Shown here piece after piece: positions 7,700-16,142 of a stretch of DNA of 64,000 nucleotides. This DNA comes from Comamonas testosteroni (lineage in GTDB: Bacteria; Pseudomonadota; Gammaproteobacteria; Burkholderiales; Burkholderiaceae_C), in assembly GCF_030505195.1 (NCBI RefSeq), contig NZ_CP129672.1, forward strand, positions 4,002,501 to 4,066,500. The letters run 5' to 3'. How positions within the stretch are numbered: the stretch's first letter is position 1; every line of letters begins with the position of its first letter. Made by a program: the position numbers and the translations under genes. The notes below the pieces were generated by a model. That model made no database searches. It was not told where the DNA came from and saw nothing but the letters and a program-made list of their open reading frames with translations.

Positions 7700-8668
7700 T
7701 CATTCCGGTTGGACTCCTGCCCGCGTCAGTACCGCACGAGTTTGCTTGAGCTCCTCTTCGATGTTCTGGGCAAAGGTGGCAGGGGACTCCCAGGTCGGCT
7801 GCATCCCCAGCGTTTCCAGGCGCTGCTTTATATCGGGCATTTCGGTGACCTTGCGCAGGGCATCGCTTAGGCGGGTGAGTTCCGCCGCAGGCAAGCCCTT
7901 GGCGGCCCAGAAGCCGTAGACGTTTTTGGTCGCCACGCTCGGCAACCCCGCCTCGGCGGTGGTCGGAATGTGCTTGAGCGGGCCCGACAGCCGCGTTTGC
8001 GATGTCGTCGCAATAGGCTTGAGCTTCCCGGAGTCCAGGTGGTGAGATGCCAGCAACGGCGTCATGAAGACGAAGCTCACCGAGCCGCCCATCACATCGA
8101 GGATCGCTTTGCCGGTGCCGTTATAGGGCACGATCGTGCCGCGCACCTTGGCCGCATCCATGAAGATTTCCGAGGCGATATGACCGGATGCCCCGCGGCC
8201 GGGGTGGGCAAAGGTGTATTTGCCGGGGGCTGTCTTCATGTCGGCAATGACCTCGCCCAGTCGGTCGGCCTTGACTAGCGCTGGGCTAGCCACCAGGACC
8301 ATAGGCGTACGCACGACGGGGCCGACCGGGACGAAGTCGGCGATCGGGTCGTAAGGCGTTCCCTTAGTAACGAGCGGCGCAAGGTAGTGAATGCTAGAGC
8401 TGAAGAGCAGGGTGCTGCCGTCAGGCTTAGCTTGCAGCATTCGACTTGTTCCGATGCGGCCGTTGCCGCCAGCGATGTTCTCGACGATCCAGTTTTCCTT
8501 GAGTTCCGCGCCCATCTTCTCCGAGAAGATGCGCGCGAGGGTGTCGAGGTCTCCCCCGGTGGCGTAGGGGACGATCACGCGGACCGGGCGCTCGGCGGCG
8601 TGAGACAGAGTGGGCAGGGTGCAGACCAGCGCAAGCGTGAGCGCAAAGAGGCGACGATGGGACGGCAT
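7700..8668 (-). CDS. Bug/TctC family tripartite tricarboxylate transporter substrate-binding protein
   Basis: The periplasmic receptor has a Sec signal peptide (MPSHRRLFALTLALVCTLPTLSHAA) and the family signature RPVRVIVPYATGGDLDTLARI, then a VPYNGTGKAILDVMGGSVSFVF segment (ligand loop) and ends near GVQPE. Such proteins bind small carboxylates. The TctA/TctB membrane partners are not in the window, as is common for these orphan receptors. The frame is open to an ATG at 8755; 8668 was chosen because the signal peptide starts there, although no good ribosome binding site is seen for either. It is divergent from the Rieske operon at 9176 and shares its operator region, so it may supply that pathway. 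Confidence 0.85.
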   Translation of the reverse strand: MPSHRRLFALTLALVCTLPTLSHAAERPVRVIVPYATGGDLDTLARIFSEKMGAELKENWIVENIAGGNGRIGTSRMLQAKPDGSTLLFSSSIHYLAPLVTKGTPYDPIADFVPVGPVVRTPMVLVASPALVKADRLGEVIADMKTAPGKYTFAHPGRGASGHIASEIFMDAAKVRGTIVPYNGTGKAILDVMGGSVSFVFMTPLLASHHLDSGKLKPIATTSQTRLSGPLKHIPTTAEAGLPSVATKNVYGFWAAKGLPAAELTRLSDALRKVTEMPDIKQRLETLGMQPTWESPATFAQNIEEELKQTRAVLTRAGVQPE

Positions 8669-9175
8669 GTTCGTTGAATGTGGGGCAGGTGGAGGGCTGA
8701 CTTGAGTGCCCGCAGTGTGGGGCTCGTGATTTAGGTGAGATGGGTGTTTATCCATATATAATTAAGTGGTTAACGATATTTTTAATTATTCGGCAACGAC
8801 CTGATGCAAGTCAACACTCTGTTTTAGAGGATATTCACTGATGACAAGGAGATGTCATTCATGACTCAAGATCGGGATGCCTTTCGCGTTCGAGGCAGCG
8901 GACCTGATGTGATCTTTCGCTGATGATCTACATATAAATCCAGCATTCATGCGCTTTCTGAGGGGATTTCTTCGAGGGGTGGGGGGGCGCGTTTCCTTGC
9001 TTCTTACGGAAGAAAAAAGAGCGGACCACAGCCATCATCCAGCTGTCGATGACATAGGCATAAGGGTAAGCACCGAATATTTATTGCTCCATTGGCTTGC
9101 AATTCGGCACATGGTGAAGTAAATTTCGATCAAATTTCATTAACCACTTAAGTTAATTAAAAAGGAGCCTCTACC
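8669..9175. promoter_or_regulatory. Divergent control region with inverted TTAACCACTTAA sites
   Basis: TTAAGTGGTTAA at 8762-8773 is the exact reverse complement of TTAACCACTTAA at 9140-9151. Each is itself an imperfect palindrome. One lies near the Bug receptor start, the other 25 bp before the oxygenase start codon, next to its AAAGGAG site. The symmetric placement suggests that one repressor controls both directions, most simply the MarR protein at 11205-11786. The rest of the interval is AT-rich and has no gene. Confidence 0.5.
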
Positions 9176-10453
9176 ATGGAAACCCCAGAGATCAATGAAC
9201 TTCTGACCCGCGTGGGCCCCGGCACGCCTATGGGTGAGCTGATGCGCCGCTACTGGCAGCCGATCGGCGCTGTGTCCGAACTGGACGGCAAGTGGACGCG
9301 CAAGGTGCGCCTGCTCGGAGAGGACCTGGTGCTGTTTCGCGATCGCCAGGGCCGTGTGGGTCTGGTCGGCGAGCAGTGCACACACCGCCGCGCCTCCTTG
9401 CTGCATGGAATCCCTACGGAGAACGGTATTCGCTGCCCCTACCACGGCTGGGAGTTCAGCGCCGAGGGCAAGTGCTTGAACCAGCCCAACGAAATTGACA
9501 ACCCGAACTTCCGTGAGAAGGTTGGCACCAGCGCCTACCCAGTCCAGGAGCTGGGCGGCCTGCATTTCGCCTATTTGGGCCCGCTGCCGGCGCCTGAACT
9601 GCCTCGCTTCGACGGCTTTGTGCATCCAGGCACCATCCGTCAGATGGGCAAGGTGGTGTTGCCTATCAACTGGCTGCAGTGCATGGAGAACTCGCTGGAC
9701 CCGATCCACACCGAATGGCTGCACGGACACCACCACGAGTTCATGAACGAAAAAGATGGCATCAAGGTTGCCATCAGCACCAAGCACGAGAAGATCGACT
9801 TCAAGGAGTTCGAGTTCGGCATGACCAAGCACCGTTTGCTGGCTGGCCACTCGGAAGACGGCGACGACTGGCGCATCGGCCACCCGATCGTGTTCCCCAA
9901 TATGCTGGCGGTGGGCAACGGCGACGAGAAGAGTCGCTACTTCTCCTTTCAGATCCGCGTGCCGGTGGATGACGAGAACACGCTTCATCTCTGGTACAAC
10001 GCCTACGTGCCACCGGCCGGCTCCGAGGTGGCCCCGCATTTGCTCAACACCGTGCATGTCTACAACGTGCCCTTCAAGGACGAGAAGACCGGTGAGTTCA
10101 TCGTCGACAACGTCGACGGCCAGGACATGATGGCCTGGATCACCCAGGGCCGCATCGCTGACCGCAGCGCCGAGAACCTGGGCGCCACCGACAAGGGCAT
10201 CATGATGTACCGTCGCATGCTCAGGCGCGAGATCAAGAAGGTGCAGGAGGGGCAAGACCCCATGGGCATCATCCGCGATCCGGCACGCAACCGCCGCATC
10301 GACCTGCCCAACGAGCGCAAAAAGCACCACAACAGCGATGGTTTCGCCTCCTTCGCGCTGCGCACCCACGCCAGATACTCGCCAATCATCCACGCCGTGG
10401 TCGAGATATTCGAGGGCGTTGAGCGCGCCAAGGCAGAAGGGGTCGCAGCATGA
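9176..10453 (+). CDS. Rieske aromatic-ring dioxygenase, phthalate-dioxygenase-like alpha subunit
   Basis: The 425-residue oxygenase has a Rieske cluster site (CTHRRASLLHG near residue 70, CPYHGWEF about 18 residues later) and a mononuclear iron site in SLDPIHTEWLHGHHHEF (near residues 180-196). It resembles phthalate 4,5-dioxygenase but is shorter than, and clearly diverged from, the enzyme at 4002-5333, especially in the catalytic half that sets the substrate. It opens an eight-gene operon; its stop codon overlaps the start of the next gene. The ATG follows AAAAAGGAGCC. The reaction is probably cis-dihydroxylation of an aromatic di- or polycarboxylate, or O-demethylation of a related ether; the sequence does not decide this. 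Confidence 0.85.
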   Translation: METPEINELLTRVGPGTPMGELMRRYWQPIGAVSELDGKWTRKVRLLGEDLVLFRDRQGRVGLVGEQCTHRRASLLHGIPTENGIRCPYHGWEFSAEGKCLNQPNEIDNPNFREKVGTSAYPVQELGGLHFAYLGPLPAPELPRFDGFVHPGTIRQMGKVVLPINWLQCMENSLDPIHTEWLHGHHHEFMNEKDGIKVAISTKHEKIDFKEFEFGMTKHRLLAGHSEDGDDWRIGHPIVFPNMLAVGNGDEKSRYFSFQIRVPVDDENTLHLWYNAYVPPAGSEVAPHLLNTVHVYNVPFKDEKTGEFIVDNVDGQDMMAWITQGRIADRSAENLGATDKGIMMYRRMLRREIKKVQEGQDPMGIIRDPARNRRIDLPNERKKHHNSDGFASFALRTHARYSPIIHAVVEIFEGVERAKAEGVAA

Positions 10454-11148
10454 CCCAGGACATCCGTCAGCGTCTGATCGACGCCTGCCGCATCCTCGAC
10501 TCCGAGGGCCTGGGCGACCTAACCCGGGGTCATGTGTCGATACGCATGCCTGGTGACCCCACACATTTCTACATGAAGCCGCACAGCCGTGGCTTCGACG
10601 AGGTGACGCTGGAGAACATCGTGATTTGCAACTTGGAGGGGGAAAAGGTGGGCGGCGGCGGTCGCAAGCACAGCGAGGTCTACATCCACTCGGAGATCTA
10701 CAAGGCACGGCCCGACGTCAACAGCGTGATCCACGTGCACCCCACGCATGCGGTGGCGCTGTCTTCGAGCGGCCGTCCTCTGCGCCCGATCAGCCAGCCC
10801 AGCATCGCTTTCTGCGATGGCCTGCCGGTCTTCGATGAGACGGTGGACTTGATCCGCAGCCAGCCCATGGGCGCTGGCGTGGCCAAGTCACTCGGCTCGC
10901 ACAAGGCCGTGTTGATGCGCAGCCATGGCGTTGCCGTGGTGGGTGCGACGGTGGACGAGGCGACTATTCTGACCATCCTGCTGGAGAACGCCTGCCAGAT
11001 CCAACTGCTGGCCGATGCTGCGGGCTCCTCGACTTTTGAGTTCCCGGACGACGATATCCAGCGCTTGCATCGCAATACCACCACGGCCGAGCAGTACAGC
11101 ATCAACTTTGACTACCTTGCGCGGCGTACGCTGCGCAGCAGCGTCTGA
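10450..11148 (+). CDS. Class II aldolase/adducin family protein, possible aromatic decarboxylase
   Basis: The 232-residue protein has the class II aldolase fold, with the metal ligands HVHPTHAV near residue 95, a glutamate in HSEVYIHSEIY, and a third histidine in MRSHGVAVVG near 156. In other phthalate pathways (3,4-dihydroxyphthalate 2-decarboxylase of Actinobacteria) members of this family remove a carboxyl group, so a decarboxylase acting on a catechol carboxylate is likely, but aldolase or hydro-lyase activity is possible. It overlaps the oxygenase gene by 4 bp (ATGA). It has no counterpart in the first phthalate locus, and it coexists here with a second, unrelated decarboxylase at 13924-14913. 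Confidence 0.8.
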   Translation: MTQDIRQRLIDACRILDSEGLGDLTRGHVSIRMPGDPTHFYMKPHSRGFDEVTLENIVICNLEGEKVGGGGRKHSEVYIHSEIYKARPDVNSVIHVHPTHAVALSSSGRPLRPISQPSIAFCDGLPVFDETVDLIRSQPMGAGVAKSLGSHKAVLMRSHGVAVVGATVDEATILTILLENACQIQLLADAAGSSTFEFPDDDIQRLHRNTTTAEQYSINFDYLARRTLRSSV

Positions 11149-11204
11149 GTCGACGCACTTAGGCGGCCGGTCGGCCGGTTCTTCCATATGTCAGACTCGT
11201 GTAC

Positions 11205-11786
11205 ATGAACACAGCACCCATGATTGATTCCCCGGCCGCTGCCAAAAAGCGCGCAGCAGCTCCGGCCACGGCCCACCGTGAGCCTGAGTCCGTGCGCGAC
11301 TGGCGCGAGGCGCTACACGATGAGCGAGTGGCGCACCTGATCAAAGATGCCTACCGCGGCACTTCGAGCGCGCTGCAGCGGCGGCTGCGCGAGCACGGCG
11401 TGTCCTATGGCCATTGGACCTTTCTGCGCATCTTGTGGCAGACCGATGGCCTAACGCAGCGTCAGTTGTGCGAACAGGCTGGCGTGAGCGAGCCGGCTGC
11501 AGTGGGTGCGCTCAAGAGCATAGAGCAGGCTGGCTGGATTCTGCGCAAGAAACTGCCGCAAAATCGCAAGGAGATCCGCGTTTTCCTCACCCGCCAGGGT
11601 GCTGCACTGCGCTCGCGCATCGTCGCTTGCGCCGAGGAGGTGAACCAGGTCGCCACCGAGGGCATTCCCGCTGAGGACTTAGCGGTCACGCGTCGCACGC
11701 TGCTGTCGCTGATCAGCAACCTCGGGGTCGACGCCCAGGCGTTTGCTGAACGCCTGCGTGCGACTGCGCAGGAGGAGCCCGTATGA
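11205..11786 (+). CDS. MarR family transcriptional regulator
   Basis: The protein has a MarR winged helix with TQRQLCEQAGVSEPAAVGALKSI as the DNA-reading part (about residues 84-106) and a wing with PQNRKEIRVFLT. It is paralogous to the regulator at 2152-2745, including the segment YGHWTFLRILW and the long N-terminus. An ATG at 11205 was preferred to the GTG at 11199; neither has a good ribosome binding site. It sits inside the operon and overlaps the next gene by 4 bp, which fits autoregulation. The likely target is the pair of sites at 8762 and 9140. Confidence 0.82.
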   Translation: MNTAPMIDSPAAAKKRAAAPATAHREPESVRDWREALHDERVAHLIKDAYRGTSSALQRRLREHGVSYGHWTFLRILWQTDGLTQRQLCEQAGVSEPAAVGALKSIEQAGWILRKKLPQNRKEIRVFLTRQGAALRSRIVACAEEVNQVATEGIPAEDLAVTRRTLLSLISNLGVDAQAFAERLRATAQEEPV

Positions 11787-12964
11787 CGCCCACCATTCGC
11801 ATCGGTGTGGCAGGGCTGGGGGCCGCTGGCATTGCCTTTATTCCCGCTTTACGCAAGAACCTCGGCTTTGACTGGGTGGCATGCGCTGACCCCGCCGACG
11901 AGGTGCGCCATAAGTTCAGCGAGCTGTACGGCGTGCGCGCTTATGCCTCGTTGACCGAGATGCTCAAGCACCCGGGTCTGGACGCGGTGCTGGTCGCGAC
12001 GCCGACCGATCTGCATGCGGCGCAGGTGCTCGAAGCGGCCGCAGCCGGCAAGCATGTGCTGGTCGAGAAGCCGATGGCGGTCTGCTTGGAGGACGCTCGC
12101 ACGATGGCGCAGGCCGCAGAGAGCGCTGGCATCATCCTGCTGGTCGGTCATTCACACAGCCATGATCTGCCGGTGCGGCGCATGCACGAATTGATCGCCT
12201 CCGGTGAACTAGGCCGTGTGCGCATGGTCAATACTTGGTGCTACAGCGACTGGATGCACCGGCCACGCCGGGCCAGCGAATTCGACGTGGCACAAGGCGG
12301 CGGTGTGACCTTCCGCCAGGGCTCGCACCAGTTCGATGTGTTGCGCTTGCTGTGTGGCGGGCGCGCACGCAGCGTGCGTGCGCGCACCTTTGACTGGCAT
12401 CCCGAACGTCGCTCGATAGGCGCCCACTCGGTCTGGATCGATTTTGAAGATGGCGCCGCCGCCACTGCGATCTATAACGGCTACGGAGGTTTGGCCAGCA
12501 GTGAACTGACCGGTCATATTTCCGAATGGGGCTTCGAGGAAGTGCCGGGTAGCCACGGCAGGCGTGCACAGACGGCGCGTAGCCCCGAGGAGGAACTGCG
12601 GGCTAAGAAGGAGCGCGCGCTCACGGCCATTCCGGCTCAGGCACCGTTTCAGCCCACCTTCGGCCTCACTCTGGTGAGCTGTGAGCGCGGCGACATCCGC
12701 CAGTCGCCGCAGGGCTTGTTGGTCTACACCGAAGGTGAGCGCCGCGAAATCATTTTGCCGACCGACCGCAGCCCACGCGACCTCGTGCTAGAAGAGCTGC
12801 ACGACGCCATCCGTGGCAAGGTGCCGGCGACCCATGATGGTCGCTGGGGCTTGGCCAATCTCGAGATCTGCCTAGCTGCGATTGCCTCGTCCGTTAATGG
12901 AGCCGAGGTGCTGTTGCACGAGCAGGTCGCCCCCCATGTTTCCGATCACAAAGTTCAGCCATGA
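11783..12964 (+). CDS. Gfo/Idh/MocA family dehydrogenase (dihydrodiol dehydrogenase-like)
   Basis: The protein shows the Rossmann motif [15 protein letters not shown] at its start and the Gfo/Idh motif [15 protein letters not shown] near residue 94. It is 393 residues long and parallels the phthalate dihydrodiol dehydrogenase at 2807-3982 throughout (both contain a [24 protein letters not shown] segment and a YNGYG segment). It is expected to re-aromatise the cis-dihydrodiol made by the Rieske enzyme, using NAD(P). It overlaps both neighbours by 4 bp, so translation is coupled. Confidence 0.85.
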   Translation: MTPTIRIGVAGLGAAGIAFIPALRKNLGFDWVACADPADEVRHKFSELYGVRAYASLTEMLKHPGLDAVLVATPTDLHAAQVLEAAAAGKHVLVEKPMAVCLEDARTMAQAAESAGIILLVGHSHSHDLPVRRMHELIASGELGRVRMVNTWCYSDWMHRPRRASEFDVAQGGGVTFRQGSHQFDVLRLLCGGRARSVRARTFDWHPERRSIGAHSVWIDFEDGAAATAIYNGYGGLASSELTGHISEWGFEEVPGSHGRRAQTARSPEEELRAKKERALTAIPAQAPFQPTFGLTLVSCERGDIRQSPQGLLVYTEGERREIILPTDRSPRDLVLEELHDAIRGKVPATHDGRWGLANLEICLAAIASSVNGAEVLLHEQVAPHVSDHKVQP

Positions 12965-13911
12965 CGATGATGCCTCTGCGGGTTGCGAGCAAACGCTGCA
13001 TCGCACCCGATGTCTTTCTGTTCGAGTTGGCGCGCGCCGACGGCGCCCCGCTGCCCGCCTTTGATGCTGGCTCCCACGTGACCGTGCTCGCTCCGGCTGG
13101 CCTGACTCGCCGTTATTCTCTGTGCAACAGTCCGCGTGAAACTGACCGTTTTAGCATCGCGATCAAGCGCGAGGCAGCGGGAGGCGGCGGCTCGATGAGC
13201 CTGTGCGACACCGTAGAGCCCGGCGACACACTGCCGACCTCGCTGCCGCTGAACTACTTCCCGCTGGCCGAAGGCGCCCAGAGACACCTGCTGATTGCCG
13301 GGGGCATAGGCATCACGCCCATCCTGGCGATGGCGCAGGAACTGCTGGCGCGCGGTGCCGAATTCCGCATCGTCTATTTGGCCAGCAGCCGCGCCACTGC
13401 ACCGTTTGTGCAGGAATTGCTGGAAGGCCCGCTGGCCGGGCGTGTCACCTTGCACTGCACCGAGGGTGATGCAGGCAGTCGCTTGGATCTGCAGGCGCTG
13501 CTGAAGGAGCAGGCGCCGGGTCAGCATGTCTACTGCTGTGGCCCGCGCCGGCTGATGCAGGCGGTGCGCGAGCACAGTGCGCATTGGATTGCCGGCAGCG
13601 TGCATTTCGAGGACTTCGGTACCAGCGAGCAGCCACAGGAGCAGGCCGACCAGCCCTTCACAGTTCGGCTGGCGCGCAGCGGCCGCAGCTTCGAGGTACC
13701 CTGCGGCACCAGCATCCTCACGGTGCTGCGCGACGCAGGCATCCCTGCTCCGGCCTCCTGCGAAAGCGGCACCTGCGGCTCCTGCCGTACCACGCTGCTG
13801 AGCGGTTGCGCCGACCACCGCGATTTTGTGCTGGACGAGTCCGAGTATGACAGCGAGATCATGATTTGCGTTTCCCGCGCCAAGAGTTCCGTGATCGAAA
13901 TCGACCTCTGA
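12961..13911 (+). CDS. Phthalate-dioxygenase-reductase-like flavoprotein with C-terminal 2Fe-2S ferredoxin
   Basis: Three domains follow each other in the 316 residues. An FMN/FAD-binding barrel contains RRYSLCN near residue 52. An NAD-binding domain contains LLIAGGIGITPILAMA near 110 and CCGPRRLM near 192. A plant-type ferredoxin domain has the cluster cysteines in CESGTCGSCRTTLLSGC (near 267-283) and a distal CVS. This is the one-protein electron chain that serves phthalate 4,5-dioxygenase-type oxygenases. It should serve the oxygenase at 9176. It overlaps the dehydrogenase gene by 4 bp. Confidence 0.9.
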   Translation: MTMMPLRVASKRCIAPDVFLFELARADGAPLPAFDAGSHVTVLAPAGLTRRYSLCNSPRETDRFSIAIKREAAGGGGSMSLCDTVEPGDTLPTSLPLNYFPLAEGAQRHLLIAGGIGITPILAMAQELLARGAEFRIVYLASSRATAPFVQELLEGPLAGRVTLHCTEGDAGSRLDLQALLKEQAPGQHVYCCGPRRLMQAVREHSAHWIAGSVHFEDFGTSEQPQEQADQPFTVRLARSGRSFEVPCGTSILTVLRDAGIPAPASCESGTCGSCRTTLLSGCADHRDFVLDESEYDSEIMICVSRAKSSVIEIDL

Positions 13912-13923
13912 GAAAACACCACC

Positions 13924-14913
13924 ATGTCCCAACTGCAAATCTCGGTCGCCATGGGCGACTACGACCGCAATCGAGCGCTGTTCGACGGCCGGGTCCAGAT
14001 CGATGGCTGCGACCCTGTCTACATGCTGCTCAGCCCGGAGGAGATGTTCTTCCGCGCCATGCGCAACCGTGATTTCGACGTCACTGAGTTGTCCTTCTCC
14101 AGCTACGTCGTCAAGCACGCGGCCGGCGACAGCCCCTACATAGCCATCCCGGTCTTCCTCTCGCGCGCGTTCCGCCACACCTCGATCTACGTGCGCAAAG
14201 ACCGCATCCGACGTCCCGAGGACCTCAAAGGCTGCAGCATCGGCATCCCCGAGTACCAGCTCACAGCCATTGTCTGGGCACGTTCGATCCTGCAGGACGA
14301 TTACGGCATCCGGCCGGAAGACGTGACCTGGGTGCGCGGTGGTATCGACACGCCGGGTCGTCCCGAGAAGATCAAGCTGAACTTGCCGCCCGGCGTCAAC
14401 GTGACGAACGCACCCGAGGGGCGCACCATCTCTGACCTGCTCGACCAGGGCGAGATCGATGCTTTCATCGCGCCGCGTCCACCAAGCGGGCCCGCCCTCG
14501 CAAACCCTCAGGTGGGCTGGCTGTTCGACGATCCCATCGTCATTGCGAAGAACTACTACGCACGCACCGGCATCTTCCCCATCATGCACGTGGTCGGCGT
14601 GCGCAAGGAGCTGGTGCAGCAGCACCCCTGGCTGCCCGCAGCCCTGTTCAAGGCCTTCGGCGAGTCCAAGGCCCGGGCGCTCGAATTACTGGCCGACACC
14701 TCGGCCACCAAGGTTACGCTGCCTTTCGTCGAAGAACAGCTCAAGGCCGCGCGCGAACTGCTGGGCGAGGACTTCTGGTCCTACGGGGTGGCACCTAATA
14801 CCCGGACCATCGAGGCCTTCCTGCGTCACCATCATGCGCAGGGTCTGTCGGCACGCAAGGTCGAGCTGTCCGAGCTGTTCCATCCGTCGACCTACGAGAG
14901 CTACAGCATCTGA
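13924..14913 (+). CDS. 4,5-dihydroxyphthalate decarboxylase family protein
   Basis: The 329-residue protein is a full-length paralogue of the decarboxylase at 869-1861: it shares the start (LQISVAMGDYDRNRALFDG), the IDGCDPVYM and GIPEYQLTA segments, SATKVTLPF and the terminal LSELFHPSTYES. The family decarboxylates 4,5-dihydroxyphthalate to protocatechuate. It lies 12 bp after the reductase gene and 8 bp before the exporter gene. Because the operon also contains a class II aldolase-fold protein, one of the two may act on a second carboxyl group or on a different intermediate. No signal peptide is seen. Confidence 0.85.
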   Translation: MSQLQISVAMGDYDRNRALFDGRVQIDGCDPVYMLLSPEEMFFRAMRNRDFDVTELSFSSYVVKHAAGDSPYIAIPVFLSRAFRHTSIYVRKDRIRRPEDLKGCSIGIPEYQLTAIVWARSILQDDYGIRPEDVTWVRGGIDTPGRPEKIKLNLPPGVNVTNAPEGRTISDLLDQGEIDAFIAPRPPSGPALANPQVGWLFDDPIVIAKNYYARTGIFPIMHVVGVRKELVQQHPWLPAALFKAFGESKARALELLADTSATKVTLPFVEEQLKAARELLGEDFWSYGVAPNTRTIEAFLRHHHAQGLSARKVELSELFHPSTYESYSI

Positions 14914-14921
14914 GGCGCAGT

Positions 14922-15686
14922 ATGGTCCACCCCATGAGCGAGTTCCAGCCCGAGGCCTGGGCACTTTTTCTGCTGGCAGGCTCTGGCATCGTGCTGTTGG
15001 CGGGGATTGTCAAGGGCGCGATGGGAGTGGGCATGGGTATGCTGGCTGTGCCCATGTTGTCCCTCTTCGTGCCTCCGGCCCAGGCCATCGGCCTGATGGT
15101 GGTGCCGGTGCTGTGGTCCAATATGGCTCAGACGGTCGAGTCTGGGTCGCCGCTCTACAGCGTCAAGCGCTTCCGCTGGCTGATTGTGTCGCAGCTACTG
15201 TCCGTCGTGCTCACGGTGCGCCTGACCTCCAGCCTTTCCGCTGAGCAGATGAACGTGATGTTCGCCTGCGCAATCCTGGTCTCGGTGCTGCTGATGGCCA
15301 CGCGGCCGAACGTGCGGATCGCGCCACGTTACGAGACCGCGGCCAGCGTGCTGGCCGGCATCACGGCCGGTGTGATGGGCGGCGTGTCCTCGCTCACCAG
15401 CCCGGTGCTCATCACCTACTTGATGGCGCTGAACCTCCGCCGCGAGGAGTTTATCGGCAGCATTAGCATCATCTACCTTTTCGGTTCAGTGTTCATGTAT
15501 TCGGCCATGGTCTGGTATGGCCGCTTCGGCACCTACGAGCTGCTGATGTCTTGTGCCACCGTCCTTCCCATGTTGCTTGGCCTGGCACTGGGCAAGAAAA
15601 TCCGTTACCGACTCAGCGAGGCACGCTTTCGCGCGCTGTTGCTGGCCTTTCTGACTGTGCTGGCAACAGTACTATTGTTCAAATGA
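14922..15686 (+). CDS. TSUP family (TauE/SafE-like) membrane transporter
   Basis: The 254-residue protein is hydrophobic with about seven to eight predicted membrane helices and the two-part repeat typical of TSUP (GIVKGAMGVGMGMLAVPMLSLF in the first half, GVMGGVSSLTSPVLITYLM in the second). TSUP proteins move small anions such as sulfite or organosulfur acids across the inner membrane; several sit in aromatic-acid operons. Its direction and substrate cannot be read from the sequence. The ATG at 14922 follows GAGGCGCAGT; a second ATG at 14934 is possible. The stop codon overlaps the start of the hemerythrin gene. Confidence 0.82.
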   Translation: MVHPMSEFQPEAWALFLLAGSGIVLLAGIVKGAMGVGMGMLAVPMLSLFVPPAQAIGLMVVPVLWSNMAQTVESGSPLYSVKRFRWLIVSQLLSVVLTVRLTSSLSAEQMNVMFACAILVSVLLMATRPNVRIAPRYETAASVLAGITAGVMGGVSSLTSPVLITYLMALNLRREEFIGSISIIYLFGSVFMYSAMVWYGRFGTYELLMSCATVLPMLLGLALGKKIRYRLSEARFRALLLAFLTVLATVLLFK

Positions 15687-16033
15687 ATCACGCCCCCTAT
15701 CCTTGTGGCCGAGCAGGGCCCTTGGTCTGGGGCGACGAGATCCTTCTCCTCGGCCATGCGACCATGGATCACCTGCACGAGGACTTCGTGGTCTGTCTGG
15801 GCGACCTGCCGCTAGCTCCCGACGAAATCTTGCCGGGGGTGCTGGATGCCATGATCGAGCACCTGAGCGTGCACTTTGGCGACGAGGACCGCTGGAGGGA
15901 GGAAGCTGGCTTTCTACCCCGCCAGTGCCACATGGACGAGCACGGGGCCGTGCTCCAGTCGACCGCCGAGGAGCGGTTCCGGTTGCAGCAAGGTGACATG
16001 CTGCCCTGTCGGCGCTTTGCGGATGCGCTGTAA
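15683..16033 (+). pseudogene. Hemerythrin domain protein, cut short by an in-frame stop
   Basis: The reading frame starts in an ATGA overlap with the exporter gene. It shows the hemerythrin fold: LVWGDEILLLGHATMDHLHEDFV supplies the first histidines, HLSVHFGDEDRW the middle ligand, and CHMDEHGAVL a further H-x-x-x-H ligand set. These proteins bind O2 or NO at a di-iron site. The frame ends at a TAA (16031), but beyond it the same frame goes on with DWFPTHATHLDCTLAHGLC, which is the expected last helix with its H-x-x-x-x-D ligands. The gene therefore appears to be truncated by a nonsense change (for example CAA to TAA). The insertion sequence at 16093 removes whatever followed. Confidence 0.7.
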
Positions 16034-16142
16034 GACTGGTTTCCCACCCATGCGACCCACCTCGATTGCACCTTGGCGCACGGGCTGTGTAATGAATCGC
16101 CCAGGGTTTTGAGGAGGCTCAACACTCTGAGAGGATTGAGCC

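Noticed and set aside
9140..10708. Open frame of 522 codons on the minus strand
   Set aside because: It is antisense to the Rieske oxygenase at 9176-10453, shows no family motif and arises from high-GC codon bias.
12955..14625. Open frame of 556 codons on the minus strand
   Set aside because: It covers the reductase and decarboxylase genes in antisense and has no recognisable domain; the sense genes have complete motifs.
9176..14913. Isophthalate (iph) operon
   Set aside because: The order and content differ from the iphACBDR set as I recall it, and a separate decarboxylase homologue plus a class II aldolase-fold protein would not be needed for isophthalate, where dehydrogenation and decarboxylation are coupled.
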